NCBI GenBank assembly: GCA_905181735.1
Contig: CAJIYR010000001.1
Span: 62,001 to 126,000 of the forward strand
Reading direction: 5' to 3'
From: an uncultured Hyphomicrobiales bacterium
GTDB lineage: Bacteria; Pseudomonadota; Alphaproteobacteria; Rhizobiales; TMED25
DNA: 64,000 nucleotides
Shown here: positions 56,788 to 64,000 of the stretch, piece by piece
Layout: the number at the start of each line of letters is the position of its first letter
Position numbering within the stretch: position 1 is the first letter of the stretch
The notes under the pieces: model-generated
Told to the model about the DNA's origin: nothing
The model's input: the letters and a program-made list of their open reading frames with translations, nothing else
Database searches by the model: none
Program-made: the position numbers and the translations under genes

Positions 56788-57263
56788 TTCAGCTGTTTTA
56801 ATAACCTCTGTTTATCCCTTTGCCAGCTTCTCTTCTTTTCAGTCTCTCTCTTGTCGTATATTTTCTTACCTTTTGCAGTAGCTAATTCAACTTTAACCAA
56901 ACCTTTTTCATTGAAATATACCTTTAAAGGAACTAAGGTTAGCCCCTGCTGGTCAGACAAACCTATTAGCTTGGAGATCTCTTTTTTATGTAATAATAAT
57001 TTTTTCGGCCTTCTTGGACGATGCGTCTCTCTTCCTGCGTTGTCATATTCTTCGATATAAAAATTAAATAAATAAATATCACCATTTTCTTCACTTGCAT
57101 GAGCTTCGTTAATACTAATCTTCCCTAACCTTAGGGATTTAACTTCAGGGCCAGTTAGCATAATTCCAGCTTCAATTGTTGAGAGTATTTCATAGTTAAA
57201 CCTCGCTTTCCGGTTTTGCGCTATCAAATTATCTTTAGTAGTTATATTTTTTCGACTTGCCAT
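56784..57263 (-). CDS. smpB: SsrA-binding protein SmpB
   Basis: SmpB binds tmRNA and is required for rescue of stalled ribosomes. The 159-residue protein has NRKARFNYEILSTIEAGIML, TGPEVKSLRLGKISINEAHA, LLLHKKEISKLIGLSDQQGL, and LVKVELATAKGKKIYDKRET with a basic C-terminal tail. These are the normal family features. It follows dapA by seven bases on the same strand, a common pairing. The tmRNA gene (ssrA) is not in the window. Confidence 0.96.
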   Translation of the reverse strand: MASRKNITTKDNLIAQNRKARFNYEILSTIEAGIMLTGPEVKSLRLGKISINEAHASEENGDIYLFNFYIEEYDNAGRETHRPRRPKKLLLHKKEISKLIGLSDQQGLTLVPLKVYFNEKGLVKVELATAKGKKIYDKRETEKKRSWQRDKQRLLKQLN

Positions 57264-57270
57264 TAGAATT

Positions 57271-58146
57271 CTAGCCTATGAGTTCTGCATGCTCCATAGC
57301 TTTGCGAACAATTTTTTTTGTCTCTTCAGAAACTTCGACTAAAGGTAACCTAACTTTACTCTCACAACGATCCAATAAACTTAACGCATACTTAATTGGC
57401 GATGGACTGGTTTCGATAAATAAGGCTTCATGTAACGGAGTTAATATATCCTGATATTTTAACGCCATTTCATAGTCACCATTAATGCACGATTCTTGGA
57501 ATTTAGAACACAATGATGGTGCGACATTAGCGGTAACCGAAATGCAACCGTGACCACCATGTGACATAACACCTAAAGCAGTCATATCTTCACCTGAAAA
57601 TTGCAAGAAATCATTGCCTAAAGCTTTTCTTTGCCTGCTTATTCGTCCAACATCTCCCGTTGCATCCTTTATGCCAATAATATTTTTTAATTTATATAAT
57701 TTTGAAATTGTTTCTATAGATATGTCTATTACACATCTACCAGGGATATTGTAAATTATTATTGGAATACCAGAAGAATTATTTAAAGCTTTAAAATGTT
57801 CATAAAGACCAACTTGATTTGGTTTATTATAATAAGGAGTAACAACTAAACCTGCATCTGCACCAACGTCACTTGCAAACTTTAAAAAATCAATTGCTTC
57901 ACTAGTATTGTTAGAGCCAGCACCAGCAATAACAGGAACACGTTTTGAGCTTTCCTCAACACAGATACTGACCGCACGTTTGTGCTCTTCGTGACTCAAG
58001 GTAGGCGATTCTCCGGTAGTGCCAACAGGTACTAAGCCATGAGTACCTTGCTCGATTTGCCAATTAATTAATTCTCTATAACTATCTTCATCAATTGTAT
58101 TGTTTTTAAATGGAGTTACTAAAGCAGTAATTGATCCTTTGAACAT
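57271..58146 (-). CDS. dapA: 4-hydroxy-tetrahydrodipicolinate synthase
   Basis: DapA condenses pyruvate and aspartate semialdehyde in lysine and diaminopimelate synthesis. The 291-residue TIM-barrel protein starts MFKGSITALVTPFKNNTIDE. It has GLVPVGTTGESPTLSHEEHK with the active-site Thr pair, and PVIAGAGSNNTSEAI. The catalytic Tyr region is IIIYNIPGRCVIDI and the Schiff-base Lys lies in IGIKDATGD; FSGEDMTALGVMSHGGHG follows. The frame extends 24 hydrophobic codons upstream. The start at 58146 is chosen for the family N-terminus and GAGG eight bases before it. Confidence 0.96.
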   Translation of the reverse strand: MFKGSITALVTPFKNNTIDEDSYRELINWQIEQGTHGLVPVGTTGESPTLSHEEHKRAVSICVEESSKRVPVIAGAGSNNTSEAIDFLKFASDVGADAGLVVTPYYNKPNQVGLYEHFKALNNSSGIPIIIYNIPGRCVIDISIETISKLYKLKNIIGIKDATGDVGRISRQRKALGNDFLQFSGEDMTALGVMSHGGHGCISVTANVAPSLCSKFQESCINGDYEMALKYQDILTPLHEALFIETSPSPIKYALSLLDRCESKVRLPLVEVSEETKKIVRKAMEHAELIG

Positions 58147-58278
58147 TGAAATAACCTCATAAATAATATTAAGAATGAATAATAACAATAAAAATCTATA
58201 TATACAATTTAATATCAACTAATATAAGATAGATTATTATAAAAGCTCATAAATCATTTTTATTAAAACAATAAAATC

Positions 58279-60288
58279 ATGAAAAAATTATACAAATACT
58301 CTAAATATTTAATTTTTCTTATATTGATGGTTATATTTCTTAATATCACTACAACAAAATCTAATGAGCTAAATAACCCAATCAAGAAACCAGAAAAATA
58401 TAATCTAGACATTAAAACAAAATTACCAATCGCAAGACCCAATATCTTAAAAAGCGTATACAACAAAGAGATTGCAGAAAAAACTATTAATTGGCTGTAT
58501 TTAAGGTCTGAAAATTCTGATCCTTTAATTAATAACATGATCTATTTTATTGAAAATAATACAGATTGGCCAGATGTTGATAAAATACAAAAAAAAATTG
58601 AAAAAAAGATATTTAATAAGAAACCTTCCAACGAATTTATAATAGATTATTTTAAAAAATTTCCTCCTTTATCTTCATACGGCTACATTACACTCTCTAT
58701 AACACATTTTGAACAAGGTAATTATGGGTTAGCAAAAGATCTTTATAAGCACGCATGGCATAAGATGAAAATGTCAAAAGAAGAAGAAGAAGTTTTTTTA
58801 AACTATTGTAATATATGCATAAACAAAGAAGATATGATAATCAGATTTGATAGAATGTACTACCTTAATGAACTGAATGGACTTCAGAGAGCAGCCAATA
58901 GAATAAATTCTGATTATAATTTATTTGGAAAGTTTATAGACCAAGCTGCCGACAATAAAAACTTAAGTACCGGAATCCTTGATGAAATATCAAATAAATT
59001 TAAAGATAATTCAACATTCCATGTGGCGATCGCTAAATACCATGCTCAAAAAAATAACTACAACGATGCATCAAAGCTTATATTATCTAATATGAATTCA
59101 GATATTCCAGTAAAAAACCCAGTGCTTTGGGCGGTTCAACAAGAGTTAGTAGCAAAAGAATTTATAAGCCAAAGCAGGTATTCAGAGGCATACTTAATTC
59201 TTAGTTTACATCAATTAACATCTGGAAAAATGTATGATAGCATTGAATTCTTGTCTGGTTGGCTTGCTTTAAAAAAACTTAATAAGGCTCAGATTTCGTT
59301 AAACCATTTTGAGAATTTAAAAAACAACACACAAGACGATAGCACTATTGCTAAAGCAGAATATTGGATTGGCATGAGCTACAAAGAACTTCAGCTAAAT
59401 GAAAATTATAGCAAACACATTGAAAATTCTTCTGCCTACCCTTTTACTTTTTATGGCCAGCTATCGATCGACTTACTAAATAAAATAGAAATTTATGAAT
59501 ATCATACAGAAAAAATTAATACCAAATCTTTAAATGAAATTGCTTTAGAAAAAAATGAACTTTTTATTGCAGCAAAATTATTAGTTATCGATAAAAAACC
59601 TTATATGGCCAGTAAGTTCTTGTATAAATTATCCGAATTGTACCCAGAACATCGCGACAGATTGGTTCTATCTCGATACGCAAATATAGTCAATCTGCCC
59701 CAAACCTCAATAAGGGTAGCAAAGAAACAAAATATACACTCTAACGCTAACCTTACTTTTTTATACCCTATTAATGATTTTCCTGAACTGGAGAAACATC
59801 TAACCAACAAAAAAGATAATACAATCGTTTATTCAATTATCAGACAAGAGAGTGAATTTGAAAGCAAGGCTATCAGCTACTCTGGGGCTATAGGGTTAAT
59901 GCAAATTATGCCAAGCACAGGAAAAATGTTAGCAAAACAAGAAAAAATAAGATATTCATCCAAAAAACTTCAAAGCGATCCTTCTTATAATGTAAATTTA
60001 GGATCAAGATATATTTCAGACCTTATAAAAGAGTTCAACGGTTCTTATATTTTAGCAATCTCTGCATATAATGCCGGACCCAATAGAGTTAAAAAATGGA
60101 TAAAAAAGAATGGTGACCCAAGGAAAGAAAATATAGATAGCATTGACTGGATTGAGATGATTCCATATAAAGAAACAAGATCTTATGTCAAAAAAGTACT
60201 GTCAAATATGCAAATTTATAGGATGATTTTAGATAATGAAATTAACGATATTAGGTTGATTAATGATTTAAAAAAATCAACAATTTAA
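58279..60288 (+). CDS. Soluble lytic murein transglycosylase (Slt family)
   Basis: This periplasmic enzyme would cleave peptidoglycan glycan strands to 1,6-anhydro ends. The 669-residue protein has a signal sequence (MKKLYKYSKYLIFLILMVIF) and a long alpha-helical, TPR-like superhelix (about residues 60-500). The C-terminal SLT domain has the catalytic Glu at 524 in IIRQESEFESKAISYSGAIG, then LMQIMPSTGKMLAKQ, VNLGSRYISDL and AISAYNAGPNRVKKWI. This matches Slt70 architecture. It is divergent from dapA and ends about 100 bases before tRNA-Ser. Confidence 0.93.
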   Translation: MKKLYKYSKYLIFLILMVIFLNITTTKSNELNNPIKKPEKYNLDIKTKLPIARPNILKSVYNKEIAEKTINWLYLRSENSDPLINNMIYFIENNTDWPDVDKIQKKIEKKIFNKKPSNEFIIDYFKKFPPLSSYGYITLSITHFEQGNYGLAKDLYKHAWHKMKMSKEEEEVFLNYCNICINKEDMIIRFDRMYYLNELNGLQRAANRINSDYNLFGKFIDQAADNKNLSTGILDEISNKFKDNSTFHVAIAKYHAQKNNYNDASKLILSNMNSDIPVKNPVLWAVQQELVAKEFISQSRYSEAYLILSLHQLTSGKMYDSIEFLSGWLALKKLNKAQISLNHFENLKNNTQDDSTIAKAEYWIGMSYKELQLNENYSKHIENSSAYPFTFYGQLSIDLLNKIEIYEYHTEKINTKSLNEIALEKNELFIAAKLLVIDKKPYMASKFLYKLSELYPEHRDRLVLSRYANIVNLPQTSIRVAKKQNIHSNANLTFLYPINDFPELEKHLTNKKDNTIVYSIIRQESEFESKAISYSGAIGLMQIMPSTGKMLAKQEKIRYSSKKLQSDPSYNVNLGSRYISDLIKEFNGSYILAISAYNAGPNRVKKWIKKNGDPRKENIDSIDWIEMIPYKETRSYVKKVLSNMQIYRMILDNEINDIRLINDLKKSTI

Positions 60289-60384
60289 AATTTTTAAGTA
60301 GATTTACCTAATTAATATCACACATCAATTGTAAATTTTATTTTTTAGTATTAATAGTATATAAAACTAGTACAAGAATGATTT

Positions 60385-60474
60385 GGAGAGGTGGCCGAGT
60401 GGCTGAAGGCGCTCCCCTGCTAAGGGAGTATACGAGAAATCGTATCGTGGGTTCGAATCCCACCCTCTCCGCCA
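60385..60474 (+). tRNA. tRNA-Ser (GCU anticodon)
   Basis: This is a 90-base class II tRNA. The acceptor GGAGAGG pairs with CCTCTCC. The anticodon stem CTCCC/GGGAG holds loop CTGCTAA with GCT. A long variable arm (TACGAGAAATCGTA) and the T arm (GTGGG-TTCGAAT-CCCAC) follow. The 3' end GCCA gives discriminator G and encoded CCA. It reads AGC/AGU codons. Confidence 0.95.
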
Positions 60475-60511
60475 AAAATAACTACTTTCATTTAATGAAA
60501 AGATCATACTC

Positions 60512-61747
60512 ATGCAAAAAAGAGTGTCTAAAAAAGACAGCTTGCTATTTAATACCAATTTCATGAGATATCTCGCAATACGATGGTTTAATAGTTTTGC
60601 AGTACAAGCCATTAATCTTACAGTTGGTTGGCAAATATATAATTTAACTGGAAATCCATTAGATTTAGGTTTAATTGGCTTAGCACAATTTGCTCCAATA
60701 TTCTTATTAATATTACCAGCAGGTTTAATTGCCGACAAATATAATAGAAAATATGTTACAATTTTAACAAATATAATCCATGTTTTTGTTGCGGCATATT
60801 TGCTTTATTATTCCTTTTCTGAAATGACTACAATTTATCCGGTTTTATTTATTTTATGCATTCATGGAATTGCAAGAGCTATATATCAACCAAGTATGTC
60901 CTCAATTCTCCCAAATATAGTAAGCGTCGATCTTTTTCCGAGGGCTGTGTCATATTATTCATCAGTTTCAAAGCTAGGACATCTTGCAGGACCTGTTATA
61001 GCAGGAATTCTAATAGCATATATTGATAATTGGGTTTACTTGGTTGCTTCAATTAGTTTTTTTATATCAGTAATTTTTGGATTTTTATTACAAAATCCAA
61101 AAACTGCTACAAATTTAAAAAAAATAACTATCAAAATATTATTTGGTGGTTTTGCATATGTTTGGAAAACTAAAATTGTTTTAGGTACCATCACTATAGA
61201 TCTAGCTGCAGTTCTGTTTAGTGGAATAATGGGAATGTTACCAGTATTTGCAGTAGATATACTTAAAATTGGACCAGAGGGTCTTGGAATGCTTCGTTCG
61301 ATGCCAGCTGTTGGTGGTGTTGTTACAGGCATACTTTTAACGCAACTTCCTCCGATCAAAAATGCTGGAAAGGTATTAATATATTCAACTATCGTTTTTG
61401 GCGTAGCTACCATAATTTTTTCATTATCAACAATACTTTGGTTATCTTTAATTATGTTAGTAATATATGGTGCAGCAGATATGATAAGTGTTAATATACG
61501 AAATTCTATTGTACCTATCATTACACCCGATAACATGAGAGGGAGAGTTGGAGCGGTTCACTCTCTTGCAACGAATGCCTCTAATGAGATTGGTGACTTT
61601 AGAGCGGGTCTAACCGCAAGTTTTATTGGAACTGTCCCTGCTATATTTATTGGAGGAGTTGTAACCATAACACTTTCAGCGATGTGGTGGTTTTTATTTC
61701 CAGACCTAAAAAATATTAAAAATATAAAAGATCTTGAAAAAAAATAA
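60512..61747 (+). CDS. MFS transporter, EntS/MFS_3 type (first of tandem pair)
   Basis: This 411-residue major-facilitator protein has about 12 membrane helices. It fits the MFS_3 group that includes the enterobactin exporter EntS. Marks: LTVGWQIYNLTGNPLDLGLI then GLAQFAPIFLLILPAGLIAD with the loop D-K-Y-N-R-K, IHGIARAIYQPS, LFPRAVSYYSS, and NMRGRVGAVHSL in the second half. The substrate is unknown. It lies 37 bases after tRNA-Ser and 22 bases before a close paralogue; they share long identical DNA runs. No Shine-Dalgarno precedes the ATG. Confidence 0.88.
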   Translation: MQKRVSKKDSLLFNTNFMRYLAIRWFNSFAVQAINLTVGWQIYNLTGNPLDLGLIGLAQFAPIFLLILPAGLIADKYNRKYVTILTNIIHVFVAAYLLYYSFSEMTTIYPVLFILCIHGIARAIYQPSMSSILPNIVSVDLFPRAVSYYSSVSKLGHLAGPVIAGILIAYIDNWVYLVASISFFISVIFGFLLQNPKTATNLKKITIKILFGGFAYVWKTKIVLGTITIDLAAVLFSGIMGMLPVFAVDILKIGPEGLGMLRSMPAVGGVVTGILLTQLPPIKNAGKVLIYSTIVFGVATIIFSLSTILWLSLIMLVIYGAADMISVNIRNSIVPIITPDNMRGRVGAVHSLATNASNEIGDFRAGLTASFIGTVPAIFIGGVVTITLSAMWWFLFPDLKNIKNIKDLEKK

Positions 61748-62981
61748 AACTATTTATTAGAGTGTATGTATGAAACCTAAAATTATCAAAAGTATTCTAT
61801 TAAATACAAATCTTATTAAATACATATCATTACGCTGGTTTAATTCTTTTGCAATTCAAATAATAACTCTTAGCGTTGGTTGGCAAGTCTATACCGCTAC
61901 AAAAGATCCACTTGCTCTTGGATTAATCGGGCTTGCTCAATTTGCACCAATATTTTTCTTAATTTTACCAGCAGGTGTAATCGCAGATAAATACAACAGA
62001 AAAAATATATTAATAATTTGTAATTTACTTCAGATCATGGTTGCTGGGTTTTTTTTATATTACACAGTATCTGGATTTGATAAAATATCAATTTTTCCTA
62101 TATACCTACTATTAGTCATCCATGGAGCTGCAAGGGCTTTTTATGAACCAAATATTTTTGCAATATTACCCAATATTGTTAAACCAGAAATGTTTCCAAG
62201 GTCAGTTACTTACGTAAATTTTTTTAATGAATTTGGATCATTAATAGGCCCCATTGTCGCCGGTGTTCTGATAGCTATTATTGGTGGATGGGTTTATTTA
62301 ATTGCCTTATTAAGTTTTTTAATTGCAACAATCAGTGCTTTTTTACTGCCTGTAATAAATAATAGAGACACAAATATAAAAAGAATTACATTAAAAATAC
62401 TTCTAAGCGGCTTTGTTTATGTTTGGAAAACTAAAATCATTTTAGGAACTATGACCATAGATTTACTCGCGGTTTTATTTAGCACTATTATGGGAATGCT
62501 TCCAATTTTTGCGAGCGATATTCTTGAAATTGGTCCTGAGGGGCTAGGATTATTGCGAGCAACACCTTCAATGGGCGGAATTTTAGCGGCCTTACTTTTA
62601 ACCCAATTACCGCAAATAAAAAATGCAGGAAAAATGTTGATCTATTCAACAATCGTTTTTGGAGTGGCTACAGCAATTTTTGCATATTCAACAATATTAT
62701 GGCTATCCTTAACTATGTTAATAGTATACGGAGCTGCAGATATGGTTAGCAAAAACATAAGACATATAATGATTCCTACTATTACACCTGACAGCATGAG
62801 AGGAAGAGTTATGTCAGTACATTCTGTAACAACCGAAGCATCAGAAGAGGTGGGTGATTTTAGGGCTGGACTCACAGCTAGTTTTATCGAAACAGAGCTT
62901 GCAATTTTTATTGGGGGTGTATTTACAGTAGGATTTTCAATTATTTGGTGGTTTTTATTTCCAGACCTAAAAAATATTAAA
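61685..62981. repeat. 36-base identical run shared by the two MFS genes
   Basis: Bases 61685-61720 and 62946-62981, encoding the last membrane helix and the C-terminal tail of the two transporters, are identical over 36 bases and nearly identical beyond. This is the clearest DNA trace of the tandem duplication, or of later gene conversion. Confidence 0.85.
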
Positions 62982-63008
62982 GATATAAAAGACATCAAGA
63001 AAGAATGA
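61770..63008 (+). CDS. MFS transporter, EntS/MFS_3 type (second of tandem pair)
   Basis: This is the paralogue of the preceding gene, 412 residues, with the same helix plan. Many identical stretches include LGLIGLAQFAPIF, FVYVWKTKIILGTMTIDLLA, LLTQLPQIKNAGKMLIYSTI and the end WWFLFPDLKNIK. It differs most in the loops and in the third to fifth helices. Both genes keep conserved MFS residues, so both appear functional. Its stop is six bases from that of the convergent DUF4340 gene. Tandem arrangement without a regulator gene suggests co-expression; the substrate is not predictable. Confidence 0.88.
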   Translation: MKPKIIKSILLNTNLIKYISLRWFNSFAIQIITLSVGWQVYTATKDPLALGLIGLAQFAPIFFLILPAGVIADKYNRKNILIICNLLQIMVAGFFLYYTVSGFDKISIFPIYLLLVIHGAARAFYEPNIFAILPNIVKPEMFPRSVTYVNFFNEFGSLIGPIVAGVLIAIIGGWVYLIALLSFLIATISAFLLPVINNRDTNIKRITLKILLSGFVYVWKTKIILGTMTIDLLAVLFSTIMGMLPIFASDILEIGPEGLGLLRATPSMGGILAALLLTQLPQIKNAGKMLIYSTIVFGVATAIFAYSTILWLSLTMLIVYGAADMVSKNIRHIMIPTITPDSMRGRVMSVHSVTTEASEEVGDFRAGLTASFIETELAIFIGGVFTVGFSIIWWFLFPDLKNIKDIKDIKKE

Positions 63009-63014
63009 TCATTT

Positions 63015-64000
63015 TTAATTTTCTTTTTCTATTTTCAAGACTTCATTTAAAGTGATAATAAATTCTTCTTTATTTAATTTATCTAGATGAAATTGAAAGC
63101 CAACCCTGCCTAAAAGAGATTCTTTTGTAGTCTCATTTTCAAAGGTTACCCAAGCTCCTTCATCTAAATCGTTATAAAGCGATAACAATATTACGTCATC
63201 ATTATTAGTTATTATTTCAACAGTAGTGTCTAGAAGACGCTTATCTTGCAATTCATCTTTTCTAATATCGTCAAAATCTACCCATAGCAATCGCGTAACA
63301 ACACTTTGCAAACCTATAGATGTTCTTGTTTCAGCTTTTAAATCAAAATCCTGGAGCTCAATAACATTATCATTGCTAGCACTCCTTCCGAAAGTTAATG
63401 GAGTTCTTACCCCTCTTTTTACTTGCAGTTTTGTTAGATCTTCAACTTGAATATCAAACAGTCTTGTGTCTATCCAGTCAGCCAAACCATCTGAAATCTT
63501 CAAGTCGCTATGCACAAGCCAAGTTTGATTATCACCAACATCTCTAATATAAACCCCATTACGACCCTTAGCTAATACATTAGGTCTAGTTTTACCAATC
63601 ACAACAGAAAAGATTGAGTAGTTATTGGAATCAAGTAACTCCAATAAATAAGATTTTGATTCAGGTGAATCAGGGTCTTCAAGTCTCAATCTATTAAAAA
63701 GATCTGGCCTTTTTGTTTTGGCCTCTACCTTTGTCATATTTGCGATTGCTAGTAAATTATCCTTAACTTTCTTTATATTTGCTTCAAAATTATCATTTTC
63801 AGTTAACAGCCAACTGTTATCTTCTTTTTTTAAAATAGTTGATTTACCGCTTTGTCGTATTTTTATCTCACTAACATCATCTAATTTTTTTGACAAGTCT
63901 GCAAAATATAGCGCACCATAAACATCGTCTTTAACCCAACGAGATGAAATAGAACTAGTTACCCCAGATATAATTATCAAAAAAATTGCTATTATTGATA
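63015..64000 (-). CDS. DUF4340 domain protein (5' end beyond window edge)
   Basis: The frame is open at the right edge. The visible part (about 327 residues) begins within a hydrophobic segment (SIIAIFLIIISGVTSSIS), likely the N-terminal membrane anchor, so the true start lies at or beyond base 64000 and the TTG at 63980 is not a convincing start. The soluble part has KDDVYGALYFADLSKKLDDV, NSWLLTENDNFEANIKKVKD and IGKTRPNVLAKGRNGVYIRD, a layout typical of DUF4340 proteins. These often accompany Gld-type ABC transporter genes. Function is unknown; the missing upstream neighbours would test that context. Confidence 0.65.
   Translation of the reverse strand, partial: SIIAIFLIIISGVTSSISSRWVKDDVYGALYFADLSKKLDDVSEIKIRQSGKSTILKKEDNSWLLTENDNFEANIKKVKDNLLAIANMTKVEAKTKRPDLFNRLRLEDPDSPESKSYLLELLDSNNYSIFSVVIGKTRPNVLAKGRNGVYIRDVGDNQTWLVHSDLKISDGLADWIDTRLFDIQVEDLTKLQVKRGVRTPLTFGRSASNDNVIELQDFDLKAETRTSIGLQSVVTRLLWVDFDDIRKDELQDKRLLDTTVEIITNNDDVILLSLYNDLDEGAWVTFENETTKESLLGRVGFQFHLDKLNKEEFIITLNEVLKIEKEN

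Noticed and set aside
60375-60566. ORFs across tRNA-Ser that look protein-coding (WRGGRVAEGAPLL and reverse RRGWDSNPRYDFSYTPLAGERL)
   Set aside because: These are well-known spurious translations of class II tRNA genes.
61036-61536. Long antisense ORF (166 codons) inside the first MFS gene
   Set aside because: Codon pattern is the complement of hydrophobic MFS helices; a parallel shadow occurs in the paralogue, as expected for reverse frames of membrane-protein genes.

Overview
The window is a gene-dense, AT-rich (by eye near 30% GC) bacterial chromosome segment. Several gene arrangements and lineage-typical genes point to an alphaproteobacterium. These are a 5-aminolevulinate synthase (Shemin heme route), an NDUFS4-type complex I accessory subunit, a DUF2842 gene beside ctaA, a cytochrome bc1 assembly chaperone beside plsX-fabH-ihfA-merR, and the order alaC-hom-glpX-recJ. 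The complete biosynthetic routes, the very short intergenic gaps, several overlapping gene ends, the membrane pyrophosphatase and the lack of any mobile element suggest a free-living, streamlined and perhaps marine lineage. The species cannot be named from this sequence alone.

Layout. 1-9.6 kb (minus strand): isoprenoid/phospholipid, translation and replication genes dxr-cdsA-uppS-frr-pyrH-tsf-rpsB, then dnaE. 9.6-12.5 kb: a possible 37-residue membrane ORF, metC, and a DUF971 gene coupled to the Fe-S carrier gene mrp. 12.5-17.3 kb: a four-gene BMP-type (probably nucleoside) ABC importer. 17.3-18.1 kb: tRNA-Arg, an NDUFS4-like gene, tRNA-Pro and tRNA-Glu. 18.2-25.8 kb: recJ, glpX, hom, alaC, argC, rpsI and rplM. 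26-30 kb: a DUF3147 gene, metY with a structured leader, ctaA, DUF2842, merR and ihfA. 30-37 kb: fabH, plsX, the bc1 chaperone, bamE, hppA and thiL. 36.7-42.5 kb: nusB-ribH-ribE-ribD-nrdR-glyA and hemA. 42.6-46 kb: an L,D-transpeptidase, hemB and a MscS-family channel. 46-58 kb: parC, recO-era-rnc-lepB-acpS-pdxJ-pyrE-rsh-rpoZ, udgB, smpB and dapA. 58-64 kb: a lytic transglycosylase, tRNA-Ser, two tandem MFS exporters, and a DUF4340 gene that runs off the right edge.

How the genes fit together. hom, metC and metY cover parts of homoserine and methionine synthesis; dapA, alaC and argC belong to amino-acid pathways; hemA, hemB and ctaA serve heme and heme A; ribD, ribE and ribH make riboflavin, but ribBA is absent from the cluster. 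No CRISPR array, insertion sequence, prophage or defence island was found, and I saw no clearly novel multi-gene system. The points most worth a second look are the metY leader, hairpins near mrp, argC and rpoZ, a G8 tract at the end of the ABC ATPase gene, the 37-residue ORF, and the tandem MFS duplication beside tRNA-Ser.
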